64,000 nucleotides of DNA, taken from the NCBI GenBank assembly GCA_963702755.1, contig CAVPDZ010000028.1, positions 1 to 64,000 on the forward strand. The letters are read 5' to 3'. The notes under the pieces are model-generated. The model saw nothing but the letters and a program-made list of their open reading frames with translations. It made no database searches and was not told the DNA's origin. Source of the stretch: JAJPKK01 sp963702755 (GTDB lineage: Bacteria > Pseudomonadota > Alphaproteobacteria > Rhizobiales > Xanthobacteraceae). Numbering within the stretch: the first letter of the stretch is position 1; every line of letters begins with the position of its first letter. A program made the position numbers and the translations under genes. Below, in pieces: positions 30,893 through 39,868 of this stretch.

Positions 30893-31939
30893 TTATGCGG
30901 TAGCCATCCGCTCCAGCGTCACCAGCCGGCGGATGTTATAGGCAAGGTTCTGCAGACCGATTTTGGCTTTCGCCCGCGCGATGCCGATCGTCCGTACGAT
31001 CCGGCCACCCGGCGAGTTCTGTTGAGCACCGAACACGTGCTCGACGCGAGCCCGAACTTTGCTCTTCTGGCGGTTCGCGTTCTCCTGCGCCTGCGATAGC
31101 GGATGATTGCGGCTCGCGCGCTGATGAATGCGACTACGCAAGCCGCGCGCCCTGAGCTTCACTTCCGTCTCGGCCGACCGATAGGCGCTGTCCGCGTACA
31201 CGTCCTCCGACGTGTTGGCCTGGTTCAGAAGCCCGTCGAATTTCTGGCTGTCATGCACACTCGCGTCGGTCACGTCGTACTGCCGGATCAGCTTGTGCTT
31301 GGCATCCGCATTCACGTGGTTCTTGTAGCCGTAGAAGCTCTTGCCGTGCTTCTTGGTCCAGCGCGCGTCCTTGTCTTTCTGCCGGTTTTTCGCCGGGTTC
31401 TTCTCCCACGCCTCAGGCGTCTTGCCGGCCTTCACGTCATCATTCTCGTCGCGGCTGTTGCGCTGCTTGGGGACCGGCACGATCGTGGCATCAACCATCT
31501 GGCCGCCGCGCGCAATGTAGCCCTTCGCCTCCAAATGCTGGCCAAAGCGCTCGAACAGCTTCTCAATCAACCCGGCCTTCGCAAGCGTCTCTCGGAACAG
31601 CCACAACGTCGTGCCGTCCGGAATGCTGTCCTCGATGCCGAGCCCCAGAAACCGCGTGAACGACAGCCGGTCGCGCACTTGATACTCGACCTGTTCGTCA
31701 GACAGATTGTAAAGCGATTGAAGCACCAGCATCCGAAACATCACCATGACGTCGATCGGTTTGCGGCCGGCGGTGCTCTTCTTCTCGTTCGCCGGCGTCA
31801 ACACCGCCGCCTCAATCTCGGCCCGGAAGCTCTCGAATGGCACCACGCCAGCAATCATTTCCAGCGGATCGCCCTTCGCGGAAATCGCCGCAAGCCGCCT
31901 GTCAGCATCGAAGAATCCAAATTGCCCCATCGTCCCCAC
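30893..31939 (-). CDS. IS5-family transposase
   Basis: A 348-residue DDE transposase. The N-terminal DUF772-type domain includes GRKPIDVMVMFRMLVLQ and DRLSFTRFLGLGIEDSIPD. Catalytic acids are in GGQMVDATIVPVPKQ (first Asp), SEDVYADSAYRS (second Asp) and RARVEHVFGAQ (Glu in the R-x-x-x-E setting). YGYKNHVNADAKHKLIR is the YREK-like segment. It occupies nearly the whole element on the minus strand and is uninterrupted, unlike many chromosomal genes here, so the element is probably active. Confidence 0.95.
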   Translation of the reverse strand: MGTMGQFGFFDADRRLAAISAKGDPLEMIAGVVPFESFRAEIEAAVLTPANEKKSTAGRKPIDVMVMFRMLVLQSLYNLSDEQVEYQVRDRLSFTRFLGLGIEDSIPDGTTLWLFRETLAKAGLIEKLFERFGQHLEAKGYIARGGQMVDATIVPVPKQRNSRDENDDVKAGKTPEAWEKNPAKNRQKDKDARWTKKHGKSFYGYKNHVNADAKHKLIRQYDVTDASVHDSQKFDGLLNQANTSEDVYADSAYRSAETEVKLRARGLRSRIHQRASRNHPLSQAQENANRQKSKVRARVEHVFGAQQNSPGGRIVRTIGIARAKAKIGLQNLAYNIRRLVTLERMATA

Positions 31940-31994
31940 ACCCGCAAATCTTGATGAAACTCAAACTCGCACAAATTCGCCGCCGTCGCTATTT

Positions 31995-32006
31995 TTCGAG
32001 GTGCCC
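31995..32006 (-). repeat. IS5 right terminal inverted repeat
   Basis: TTCGAGGTGCCC, followed by the TTAA duplication at 32007-32010. Confidence 0.93.
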
Positions 32007-32084
32007 TTAAGATTGCTTTGATGAGCAAAGGCTGCTGGAAATCGTTGCCCGCGTAAGGAGAGCGGCCGCGGGTATCATCCGCGC

Positions 32085-32617
32085 TTATTCAAACTCCAAA
32101 ACCATTTCGACCTCTACGGGCAAGTTCCCGGGCAATCCGGCCATGCCGACTGCCGAGCGCGCGTGCTTGCCGATGTCCGGGCCGAACACCTCGACCATCA
32201 GATCGGAAAATCCATTGACCACTTGCGGCTGCTCGCCAAAGCCGTCAGCCGAGTTGACCATCCCTAAGACTTTGACGATGCGCTTGACGCGATCGAGACT
32301 GCCGAGCGCGGTGCGAATTTTCGTCAGCATGATCATGCCCGCCTGTCGCGCGGCTCGATAACCTTGCGCAGTGGTCAGCTCGCGGCCGAGCTTCCCTTGC
32401 CGGCCCATTCGGCACCTCCGGTATTCCCCGATAGAAACAGCAGTTTGCCGGTCGCGACTGAATTCACGAAGTTGGCGATGGGTACGGAATCGGGCGGCAA
32501 GGTGATATTCAAGGATTTGAGGCGTGCCTCCGCTGATGGCGCCTGTGCAATAGCGGCTCCTCCGAAAAAGACGATTGCGAAGCTTGCCGCAATTGCGGTT
32601 CTGACCATCGTATTCAT
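32085..32617 (-). CDS. Exported RidA/YjgF-family protein, frameshifted
   Basis: The ATG at 32617 gives a signal peptide (MVRTAIAASFAIVFFGGAAIAQ), unusual for RidA proteins, which are mostly cytosolic enamine/imine deaminases. The first frame reads ANFVNSVATGKLLFLSGNTG and GGAEWAGKG. One base is missing near 32400, and the next frame continues GKLGRELTTAQGYRAARQAG and ends GMAGLPGNLPVEVEMVLEFE, the family tail. The Arg that binds the substrate carboxylate is not obvious. Such RidA_C-like proteins (UK114 superfamily) with a leader occur in rhizobia; a periplasmic role is inferred. Confidence 0.8.
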
Positions 32618-32687
32618 GCCGCTCTCCGAGCTGAATTGTTGCGACGCCAATCGACAAGACGCAGCGACGTATCGGTGGATGAGGTGC

Positions 32688-33640
32688 TCACATCTGCCAT
32701 GCCGTGTCAGTGTTATATTCAGGCACGGCCGTCGCCGTGATCTCCACGACAGTATCACCGTCAATCGCGACCGAATGCTCGGGCGCCTCATAGCCCGCCT
32801 TCCACACGTAAAGATCGTATTTGCCCTTCGGCATCATGATTTCCACAAGTCCGGATTCGCTGGTCGCGGCCTTGTAGGGGCCGAGCCAAATCCACGCATC
32901 GGCGATAGGTGCAGAGGTGGTCTGCTCCACCACCTTCACGGTGAGCCGATGCTCCGGCGCGGGAACGATCGCGATGCTGAAGCGGGATGATGCGCTCGTC
33001 GTGGGGGAGATCGAGGTCGGCGGGCGCGAATCTGACCGACCATCCGAACATGCCGGGCTGGTCCGGCGCGGCCACCTCGAGTTCGGCCCAGTAAAGTGCG
33101 GTCGTCATCCGGCCACGGCGTCGACCCGAGTTGGCCGCTCGCGATTGAGACACCGCGCTCATCGAGAACTTCAATGGGCTGGCCGGACAATTCGCAGCCT
33201 GCGGCGGATTTGGCGCCGACCTTCAGGGCGAAGCGTTGTCCTGCGACGACCGGGGAGGGGATCGCCCATACCGCGAGACTTGTCGGATGCGGCTTCGTTT
33301 TAACAGCGACATTAAGGGCGTTTGCCTCATGGCGCATGCCGGCGATGTCGTAACCGCCTGCGGAAACGCGCCATACGTATTCGCCGATGGTGCGCGGCGC
33401 CGTCAGCGCGATCCGCTGGACGTCGGCGTCGCCACCGTCCGCTGTGTGAGCGAGCTTCTCGGCTTGGCTCGTCGAACCGTCCGGCGCGGTGACCATGATT
33501 GGCACACCGGAAAGATCGCAGCCGGAGGCGCATGCGAGGCGCACCTGCAGCGCCAACTTCGTACCAGCGGTCACCTCCAGCGGCGCCGCCTCATTCAATC
33601 GCAGCACCACAGTATGTTCGGCTGCGTTGCCCTCCGTCAT
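32688..33640 (-). CDS. Ig-like repeat protein with carboxypeptidase-regulatory-like end, frameshifted
   Basis: The ATG at 33640 begins MTEGNAAEHTVVLRLNEAAP. Two related modules follow: PLEVTAGTKLALQVRLACAS with GCDLSGVPIMV, and SPVVAGQRFALKVGAKSAAG with GCELSGQPIEV. The frame then changes near 33110 (continuing MTTALYWAELEVAAPDQPGM) and again near 33000. The restored end is a CarboxypepD_reg-like beta-sandwich, ADAWIWLGPYKAATSESGL and KYDLYVWKAGYEAPEHSVAI. No signal peptide is seen at this start. It is downstream of the flavoprotein on the same strand, with only ~38 bp between them, so they are probably co-transcribed. Function unknown. Confidence 0.6.
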
Positions 33641-33677
33641 CGTGGCGCGTCCAGGATCGTATCTCGCAGGAGCATCA

Positions 33678-35338
33678 TCATCCGGTCCGCGTAGCCGCGT
33701 GACGACCGGCAATGCGGCCGAACACGAGACAACGCGCGAGCCCGTGCTGGGCAAAGCCGCCCTGGGATTCGCCCGCACAATAGAGCCCGGAATAGCCGCG
33801 CCGCGTGTATCGACCACCTCGGCATTGGTGGTGGTGCGCAGACCCGTGAGCGTGTCATGCAGGATCGGCGTTGACCACGCTGCGTAGAAAGGCGGTGTGG
33901 CGATCTTGAACATCGGCGTTGGCTTGTTGAAGTCCGGGTCCTTGCCGGCCGCGACAAAGCCGTTGTACCGGTTCACCGTGTCCTCCAACGCGGCGCCCGA
34001 CATCGGCGTCTTCTGATACGGATTGACGATCTTGCCGGCGAGTTCGGCGATGGTGTCGGCACTGAAGAAGTACCCGTCGCGATCGACGTAAGGCGGCTTC
34101 GGCTCCCATTTCTCGCGCGCGGCCGCCTCGGCATCGAATATCGCCCAAACCGGGCCGCCGCCGTTCAGCTTGGAACGATCGCCGTTGTAACCCATCGCCG
34201 CAGAGAAGAATTTGTAGGAGCCGTCGACTTCGTTCCAGAACCGGCGGCCATACTGGTTGACGAAGATCAGGTTCTGCCAATCGCCGACCGTCAATCCGGT
34301 CGCCTTGGCGAGCGGGAACATCGGGCTCTCGGGCTGGTAGACGAGCGTGGCATAGCCCCAGCGACAGCCGATGTGGCGCGTCTTGGTGATGGCGGAGCCC
34401 GATTCCGATGTCTGGTTCGCGGTCGCCCACAACGAGGCGCCGATGTCCATGGCGGCGAGTTCGCCGTCGGCGTCCTGATGAACCCACGGTTCGCAGGCCT
34501 GCTGATATTCCTCGGTGAGGCGCGGATCGAACATGCGACGGAAGTTGACGTTGCCGGTGTGTCCGCCGGTGGCGATCACGACGCCCTTGCGCGCTTCGAT
34601 GTTGAGGGTGCCGCCGTCACGGGCGACGGTGATGCCAAGCACGCGGCCGGTGCCGGCGCGGATGATGCTCTTCATCTCATGGCGCAGAAGGATTTCGGCG
34701 CCCTTCTGGCGCGCGGCGATAGCGAGTTGCCTCACGAGCCCCGAGCCATTGCGCCCGCGACCGGGCGCGATCAGTTCGCTCTTGATCGGCCATTCTTCGG
34801 TGACGAAGGTGCGCGGCACGGTCGAAGCGCGTTCCGGGCCGACCGGCCTCTCGATGAACTTGACTCCGTTCTCGATGAGAAAGTCGAAGGTCGGCACGTT
34901 CTCGTCGGCGAATACGCGCACGAGGTCGCGGTCACTGTAGCGCGCGTCCGCCGTATCGAAGCGTACCCAATCGAGAAACACCTGGTCGGGCAAATCCTTG
35001 ATGCCGGCCTTCTGCTGCAGCGCGTTGCCACCGCCGAGATGGACACGTCCGCCGCTCAGGATGCCGCGACCGCCGATGTCGTGATTCTCGTCGACCACGA
35101 TAACCGAAGCGCCATGGTCTCGCGCCGCAATCGCCGCCGGCAATCCCGCGACGCCGGCGCCGATGACGACGACATCCGCCGAGCGATCCCATTTGATCGG
35201 CGCCTGGGCCTGCGCTGGGGCTGCACCGGCACTTGCAAGGGCGGCGGCGCCTGCGGCGCCGGTCGACAGAAATGTTCGCCGGCTTACCGATTGCGGCACC
35301 GTGCTCGCGCCATCGCGATCCGTCGCCTTGTTGTCCAT
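33678..35338 (-). CDS. Tat-exported FAD-dependent fumarate reductase/3-ketosteroid-dehydrogenase-like flavoprotein
   Basis: A twin-arginine signal (SRRTFLSTGAAGAAALAS) leads into the FAD-binding core ADVVVIGAGVAGLPAAIAAR and VIVVDENHDIGGRGILSGG. The capping domain contains GRGRNGSGLVRQLAIAAR and VVIATGGHTGNVNFRRMFDP. After DTRGAAIPG one base is missing near 33785; the next frame supplies LYCAGESQGGFAQHGLARC, the C-terminal FAD motif, and stops at 33678. It should be a periplasmic flavoprotein reducing or dehydrogenating an unknown organic acid. The start at 35338 has AGGGAGAC upstream; another ATG is at 35359. Confidence 0.85.
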
Positions 35339-35438
35339 GCGCGTCTCCCTGGAGTTCATCAGCGGGCCAATCTTGACTTTGCCGATGGCCGGGTCAAGAC
35401 AGCATTGAAGCCGATAGTCCATCAGCGTTTTACAGTCG

Positions 35439-35828
35439 ATGTGTGTTCTCAGTAGAAAAAAGTTGTCCTTCTCGTCGCTGGCGCACTCGCGTCATTGGGC
35501 GTGGCGAACGGAGGCGCCGAGTGGTGCGGAGGTCATGCACAAGTGCGACCCGCCGCCGGAGGAAGGATGGAGCGTTGTACCCGAGCGTCAGGTCCTGAGT
35601 GAGACCGATGGGGCTCCCTTCGCGGCAGGACCCGCCGGCGACTGGTTCGTCGAGCGAACCACAACCGTTCTGCCGTTCTGCCACTATTACAATTCGATCG
35701 GCATCTACAGCCTGAACTCCTATTCGCTGTCGCCAGTCACGACCGAGGAACGCGTTCCGATCTGCCGCGCTGCCGCAGGCGGCAGCGTTGCGGTTGCGCC
35801 CTATGCGGGTCTGTGCCCGCCAAAGTAG
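35439..35828 (+). CDS. Probable small secreted protein, frameshifted N-terminus
   Basis: The reading from 35439 is Cys-containing and ends VTTEERVPICRAAAGGSVAV...GLCPPK, with five or so Cys in the mature part. Its first 35 residues are Arg/Ser-rich. In the next frame the same DNA reads KVVLLVAGALASLGVANGGA, a convincing signal-peptide core. A single-base indel near 35520-35530 would join the signal to the Cys-rich part (HKCDPPPEEGW onwards). The native start codon is unclear because of a TAG just before the Lys-Lys. No family is recognised. It is divergent from the flavoprotein gene. Confidence 0.5.
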   Translation: MCVLSRKKLSFSSLAHSRHWAWRTEAPSGAEVMHKCDPPPEEGWSVVPERQVLSETDGAPFAAGPAGDWFVERTTTVLPFCHYYNSIGIYSLNSYSLSPVTTEERVPICRAAAGGSVAVAPYAGLCPPK

Positions 35829-36103
35829 AACTGCGCCTCCTCGCCAGCACACGCGGCGCTGAGGGAAAGCGCGTGGCATAGGGCTTGCATTGTTTTTCGT
35901 CTGAACGGCTGGCCCGGTTTGTCGCAGCCGCAGTTCGCAATCTCGCTGGTATGTTGAAGTGAGCCCGCTTACGCTGACGTCGCGCTTTAACTTCGACAGT
36001 CCAGATCACGATATCGGCGCCAACGAAACGCAGTAACGCAATGCGATCATGCTGTCGCGATAAGCTATGTCCTCGCAGTCGATGACATCCGTTCGGGCTC
36101 GCG

Positions 36104-36901
36104 ATGTCTGTCGAGCCTCGTCCCGATCGAGGCTCGGCCCTGATCGCGGCGCGGGGGCTGTCGAAGTCCTATCTCACCAAGACCGGCGAAGTGACGGCGC
36201 TCAAGAGCCTCGATTTCGAAATCTATGAAGGCGAGTTTGTCGCGGTCATCGGCCAGAGCGGCTGCGGAAAATCGACGCTGTTGAAGGTGCTCGCCGGCAT
36301 CCTTCCCTACACGTCCGGATCGATCGAACTGAACGGCAAACCGTTGCGCGGTCCAAGCCCGGAAGCCGCCGTGGTGTTCCAGTCTCCGGTGCTGCTGCCG
36401 TGGCGAACCGTGCTCGACAATGTGTTGCTTCCGATCGAGTTTCGGCATCTGTCGACGTCAAGCTACCGCGACAACGCACTCGACTTGCTGGAGATGGTCG
36501 GCGTGCGCGATTTCGCACAACGCTATCCTTACGAACTCTCGGGCGGGATGCAGCAGCGGGTCGCGATCGTTCGCGCCCTGGTGCAGAGCCCGCGCTTGCT
36601 GCTCATGGATGAGCCGTTCGGCGCGCTCGACGCGATGACGCGCGAGCAGATGAACCTCGACCTTCTGCGCCTTTGGACGCAGAGCCGCAAGACGGTGGTG
36701 TTCATCACCCACTCTATCGCGGAAGCGATCTTCCTTTCCGACCGCGTCATCGCGATGACCGCGCGCCCGGGCAGCATTGCCGAGATCATCCCGATCGAGT
36801 TGCCGCGGCCGCGCGACCTGTCCGTCATCAACACCGATCGCTTCGGCCGCTACGCGGCCCACCTTCGCAAGCTTCTCGACGCCAAGGGAGGGATGTTCTG
36901 A
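36104..36901 (+). CDS. NitT/TauT-type ABC transporter ATP-binding protein
   Basis: A 265-residue ATPase of the nitrate/sulfonate/taurine/bicarbonate importer class. Walker A VIGQSGCGKSTLL, Q-loop VVFQSPVLLPWRT, signature ELSGGMQQRV, Walker B LLLMDEPFGALD and the H-loop VVFITHSIAEA are all intact. It energises the permease encoded immediately downstream; the stop and the next start share TGATG. The third gene of the set encodes the binding protein. Substrate cannot be told from the ATPase. Confidence 0.93.
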   Translation: MSVEPRPDRGSALIAARGLSKSYLTKTGEVTALKSLDFEIYEGEFVAVIGQSGCGKSTLLKVLAGILPYTSGSIELNGKPLRGPSPEAAVVFQSPVLLPWRTVLDNVLLPIEFRHLSTSSYRDNALDLLEMVGVRDFAQRYPYELSGGMQQRVAIVRALVQSPRLLLMDEPFGALDAMTREQMNLDLLRLWTQSRKTVVFITHSIAEAIFLSDRVIAMTARPGSIAEIIPIELPRPRDLSVINTDRFGRYAAHLRKLLDAKGGMF

Positions 36902-37765
36902 TGTCGGCGGAAGCAATGGAAGCCGGACGTCTGGAGTCTACCGACGCCAGCGGCGCACGAGGCTCGGCCCACCATCATCCGCCGCTATCCGCAATTGACG
37001 ATCTCGCCGGCGATTCTCGTGGCACTGCTCGTCGTATGGTGGCTTGCGAGCCACGTGCTGGGGGCGCCGGCCTACGTGCTGCCGCCGCCGGAGGATGTGT
37101 GGCACGCGACTGTGCGGGGTCTCAGCCGCGCGCCATGGGATCTCGGCGGCTATTGGTATCATGCTGGAATTACAGTTTGGGAGGCGCTGCTTGGGTTTGC
37201 CATCGGCTCTGCGTCCGGGGCGGTGTTGGGGCTCGCGCTGTCGCATTGGCCCATTCTCGGCAAAAGCTCGTATCCCTACATCGTTGGCTTCCAGTCACTC
37301 CCCAAAGTCGCGCTCGCGCCGTTGATGGTCGTGTGGTTCGGCTTCGGTCTCGAAGGCAAGGTGTTGATCACCGCCATCATCACGTTCTTCCCGGTGCTCG
37401 TAAACACCATGGCCGGCTACCAGGCCGTCGAACCCGAACGCATCGAGCTTGCGCGCTCCTGCAACGCGAGCGAATGGCATCTGCTCACGAAAATCATCAT
37501 CCCGAGTTGCCTGCCATTCCTGTTTGCCGGATTGGGCGTCGCCTCGGTGCTGTCGATCCTCGGTGCCGTGGTCGGCGAATTCGTCGGCGCCCGTGCCGGG
37601 CTCGGCATGCTGCTGATGCAATTCAATCAGGCGATGGAGATCGCGCCGCTGTTCGCCGTCATCCTGTTGCTGGGGGTGATCGGTTTTTTGATGAACTATG
37701 CCGTTGCGTTGGTCGAACGCCGCTATTGCTTCTGGGCGCAACGGGCAAACTCATCTGCGCGGTAG
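36901..37765 (+). CDS. NitT/TauT-type ABC transporter permease, frameshift near the N-terminus
   Basis: The ATG at 36901 (MSAEAMEAGRLEST) overlaps the ATPase stop. Near 36965 the frame changes, and the next frame continues RPTIIRRYPQLTISPAILVA into six membrane helices. The cytoplasmic EAA-type loop ELARSCNASEWHLLTKIIIP couples to the ATPase. The C-terminal part VLSILGAVVGEFVGARAGLG is the typical SsuC/TauC segment. Expected to form the homodimeric channel of the importer. Confidence 0.88.
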
Positions 37766-37815
37766 TTGCTCACGCGGTGGCTTTTCATGTCGAACGAGGA
37801 GGCGTGCGTGTTTAG

Positions 37816-38954
37816 ATGTTGCTCGGACGGCGTCCGCGCTGACGGTCGCTCTCAGTCTTTCATCTTTCTTTGCTGCAGCAGCGAGCGCCCAATCGCTCAA
37901 GAAGGTGACCTTGGTCCAGATGCACCCCGTGATGGGGGTGGGGGAGGAGATATTCCTCTACGCGGTCCCGAAGCAACTCGGCTACTTCAAAGCAGAAGGC
38001 CTCGATGTTGCGATCGAAAACTCCCAGAACGGCACCATCGCGGCGCAGGTGATCCAGTCCAACGGAGCGCAATTCGGCACCACCGCGCCGGAATCGGTGA
38101 TGCTGGTGCGAGAGCAAGGCGGCGACCTCGTCGCCTTCTACGGGCTCAAGCGCAATCCCGGAAACATGGTGATCGTGATGCAGGACTCGCCGATCACCAA
38201 GCTCGAGGATATGAAGGGGAAGACGATCGGCGCGCCGTCGTTCGCCTCGGCCGGCGGCTTGAGCCTTAAGCAAAGCCTGGCCGATATCGGCATTGGGCCA
38301 GAGCAATATACCGGCATCTCGACCGGAGCCGGCCCGGCGGCCTTCGCGGCGCTCCGCACCGGGAAGATCGACGCGCTCGTGGTGTGGGACGCAATGCTCG
38401 GCGCGGCCGAGAACACCGGCATGAAACTCCGCCTCATCAGCATCCCGCTGCAGGACCGCCTCGCCGGGATGACGCTTGCGACCTCCGCCGCTTTTGCCAA
38501 GGCAAATCCCGAAGCCGTCGCCGGTTATTGTCGGGCGATGACCAAGGGTTTGCTCTTCACGCTTACCAATCCGGAAGCCGCGGTTCGTATCTTCTGGGAG
38601 GAGTTTCCGACGACGAAACCGGCAAATCTCGACGACGCGACGGCCGTCAAGAACGGCGCCCATGTCATGAACCGGTTTCTCGAAATGGCGCTGCTGGGAT
38701 TGCCGCCGCAATCACGCTTCGGCGATTTCATTCCCGAAAAGTGGCAGACCTCGCACGTTTCCTACACGGCAAATGGCATGCTCAAAGGTACGGGCTCCGC
38801 AACCGACGCCTACACGCCGCAGTTCGTGGAGGCCTGTAACGCTTTCGATCGTGCGGCAATTGTCGCGCAGGCGAAAGAGCATGAGCCGGTAGCGTTCGCG
38901 ACGCCGGCTTTTGGCTTGTCAGCGCCTCTTGCCAGGGATGCGAAACAAGGATGA
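37816..38954 (+). CDS. NMT1/SsuA-type substrate-binding protein, frameshift in the signal peptide
   Basis: The ATG at 37816 (MLLGRR) runs out of frame after six codons. The other frame carries the rest of the signal peptide (LTVALSLSSFFAAAASAQ) and the mature protein: LVQMHPVMGVGEEIFLYAVP, YFKAEGLDVAIENSQNGTIA, KTIGAPSFASAGGLSLKQSL and GKIDALVVWDAMLGAAE. One base is missing in CGGACGGCGTCC. It is the third gene of the ABC set after ATPase and permease. Ligand unknown; the NMT1/SsuA fold binds small sulfonates, pyrimidine precursors or aromatic acids. Confidence 0.85.
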
Positions 38955-39025
38955 GATGTCCGCCCGTCGGCACGATGCTTGCCTCTCCGGCATGATATTT
39001 TCAGCGTAGAAGACAGGAGAAATCC

Positions 39026-39856
39026 ATGACCGCAATCGGCCTCACCCGTCGCGGGATGCTGCTTGGTGCAGCCGCCCTCACCATTGGCGGTACCGCCCAA
39101 GCCGTTACGCTCGCCGAAATCAAGAAGCGCGGCTACATGACCGTCGCGACCGAGGACGACTACCAGCCGTTCGAATTCACCAAGGATGGCAAGCCGACCG
39201 GTTATGACCAGGAACTCCTGGAGATGTTCAAGAAGAAGGCGGGCTTCGATATCCGCCAGGACATCATCCCCTGGACCGGCATCCTCCCGGGCGTCACCAC
39301 CGGCAAGTACGATGCCGCGGTCACCGCGATCCTGGTCACGCAGGAGCGCATGAAGACGTTGGATTTCTGCAGCCCCGTCGCTGAATCGGTCGACTACTAT
39401 CTCAAGCGCAAGAACGACAACAAGATCAAGGCGATCAAGGATCTGAACGGCCTGACCCTCGGCGTCGAGGCGGGCAGCGCGATGCTCAAGCTGCTGCCGC
39501 AGCTCGATGACATGCTCAAGGCGACCGGCGGCAAGCTCGGCAAGATCGTCTCCTACCAGGGCTATCCCGAGGCTTACCAGGATCTGCAACTCGGCCGCAT
39601 CGATTACGTGGTCAATACCCTCCTGAGCCTTGAATCGATCGCCAAGTCGAAGCCCGATGTCTTCGAAGTCGGCCAGGCGGTGTCCAAGCCGACTTACATC
39701 GCTTGGGCCGTGGTGAAGGGAAACACCGAGCTTTTGGCCTTGCTCAATGAATTCCTCATGGGCACCCGCAAGGACGGCTCGATGTACGCGCTGCAGAAGA
39801 AGTGGTTCGAGAAGACATTCGAGCAGATGCCTGAAGTGCCGACCGCCAACGTCTGA
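39026..39856 (+). CDS. Polar amino-acid ABC substrate-binding protein
   Basis: A family-3 solute-binding protein with a Tat-like leader (LTRRGMLLGAAALTIGG). Mature motifs: YMTVATEDDYQPFEFTKDGK, PTGYDQELLEMFKKKAGF, GKYDAAVTAILVTQERMKTL and LGRIDYVVNTLLSLESI. AGGAG precedes the ATG. The Tyr/Phe and Asp that clamp the ligand's amino and carboxyl groups are in the usual places. It opens an operon with a fused permease, a PhyH-family dioxygenase and an ATPase, so the imported ligand may be the dioxygenase's substrate or product. Confidence 0.92.
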   Translation: MTAIGLTRRGMLLGAAALTIGGTAQAVTLAEIKKRGYMTVATEDDYQPFEFTKDGKPTGYDQELLEMFKKKAGFDIRQDIIPWTGILPGVTTGKYDAAVTAILVTQERMKTLDFCSPVAESVDYYLKRKNDNKIKAIKDLNGLTLGVEAGSAMLKLLPQLDDMLKATGGKLGKIVSYQGYPEAYQDLQLGRIDYVVNTLLSLESIAKSKPDVFEVGQAVSKPTYIAWAVVKGNTELLALLNEFLMGTRKDGSMYALQKKWFEKTFEQMPEVPTANV

Positions 39857-39868
39857 TTTCTGCACGCC

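Larger units (their letters stand above)
30760..32006. mobile_element. Complete IS5-family insertion sequence (1247 bp)
   Basis: The element is bounded by inverted repeats GGGCACCTCGAA (30760-30771) and TTCGAGGTGCCC (31995-32006). It is flanked on both sides by TTAA (30756-30759 and 32007-32010), which fits the YTAR 4-bp target duplication of the IS5 family. It holds a single intact transposase. Perfect ends, duplication and an open transposase indicate a recent insertion. Confidence 0.95.

Noticed and set aside
31103..31954. 283-residue forward reading inside the IS element
   Set aside because: Antisense to an intact transposase with the D-D-E residues.
32936..35422. A single 828-residue flavoprotein with Ig-like repeats
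   Set aside because: A one-base indel near 33785 hides the flavoprotein stop at 33678; the repeat protein has its own ATG at 33640.
34373..35455. 360-residue forward reading opposite the flavoprotein
   Set aside because: The reverse strand encodes a Tat signal and FAD motifs; the forward one is low-information.
38810..39865. 351-residue reverse reading opposite the amino-acid binding protein
   Set aside because: The forward strand carries a complete solute-binding protein; the antisense has no recognisable domain.
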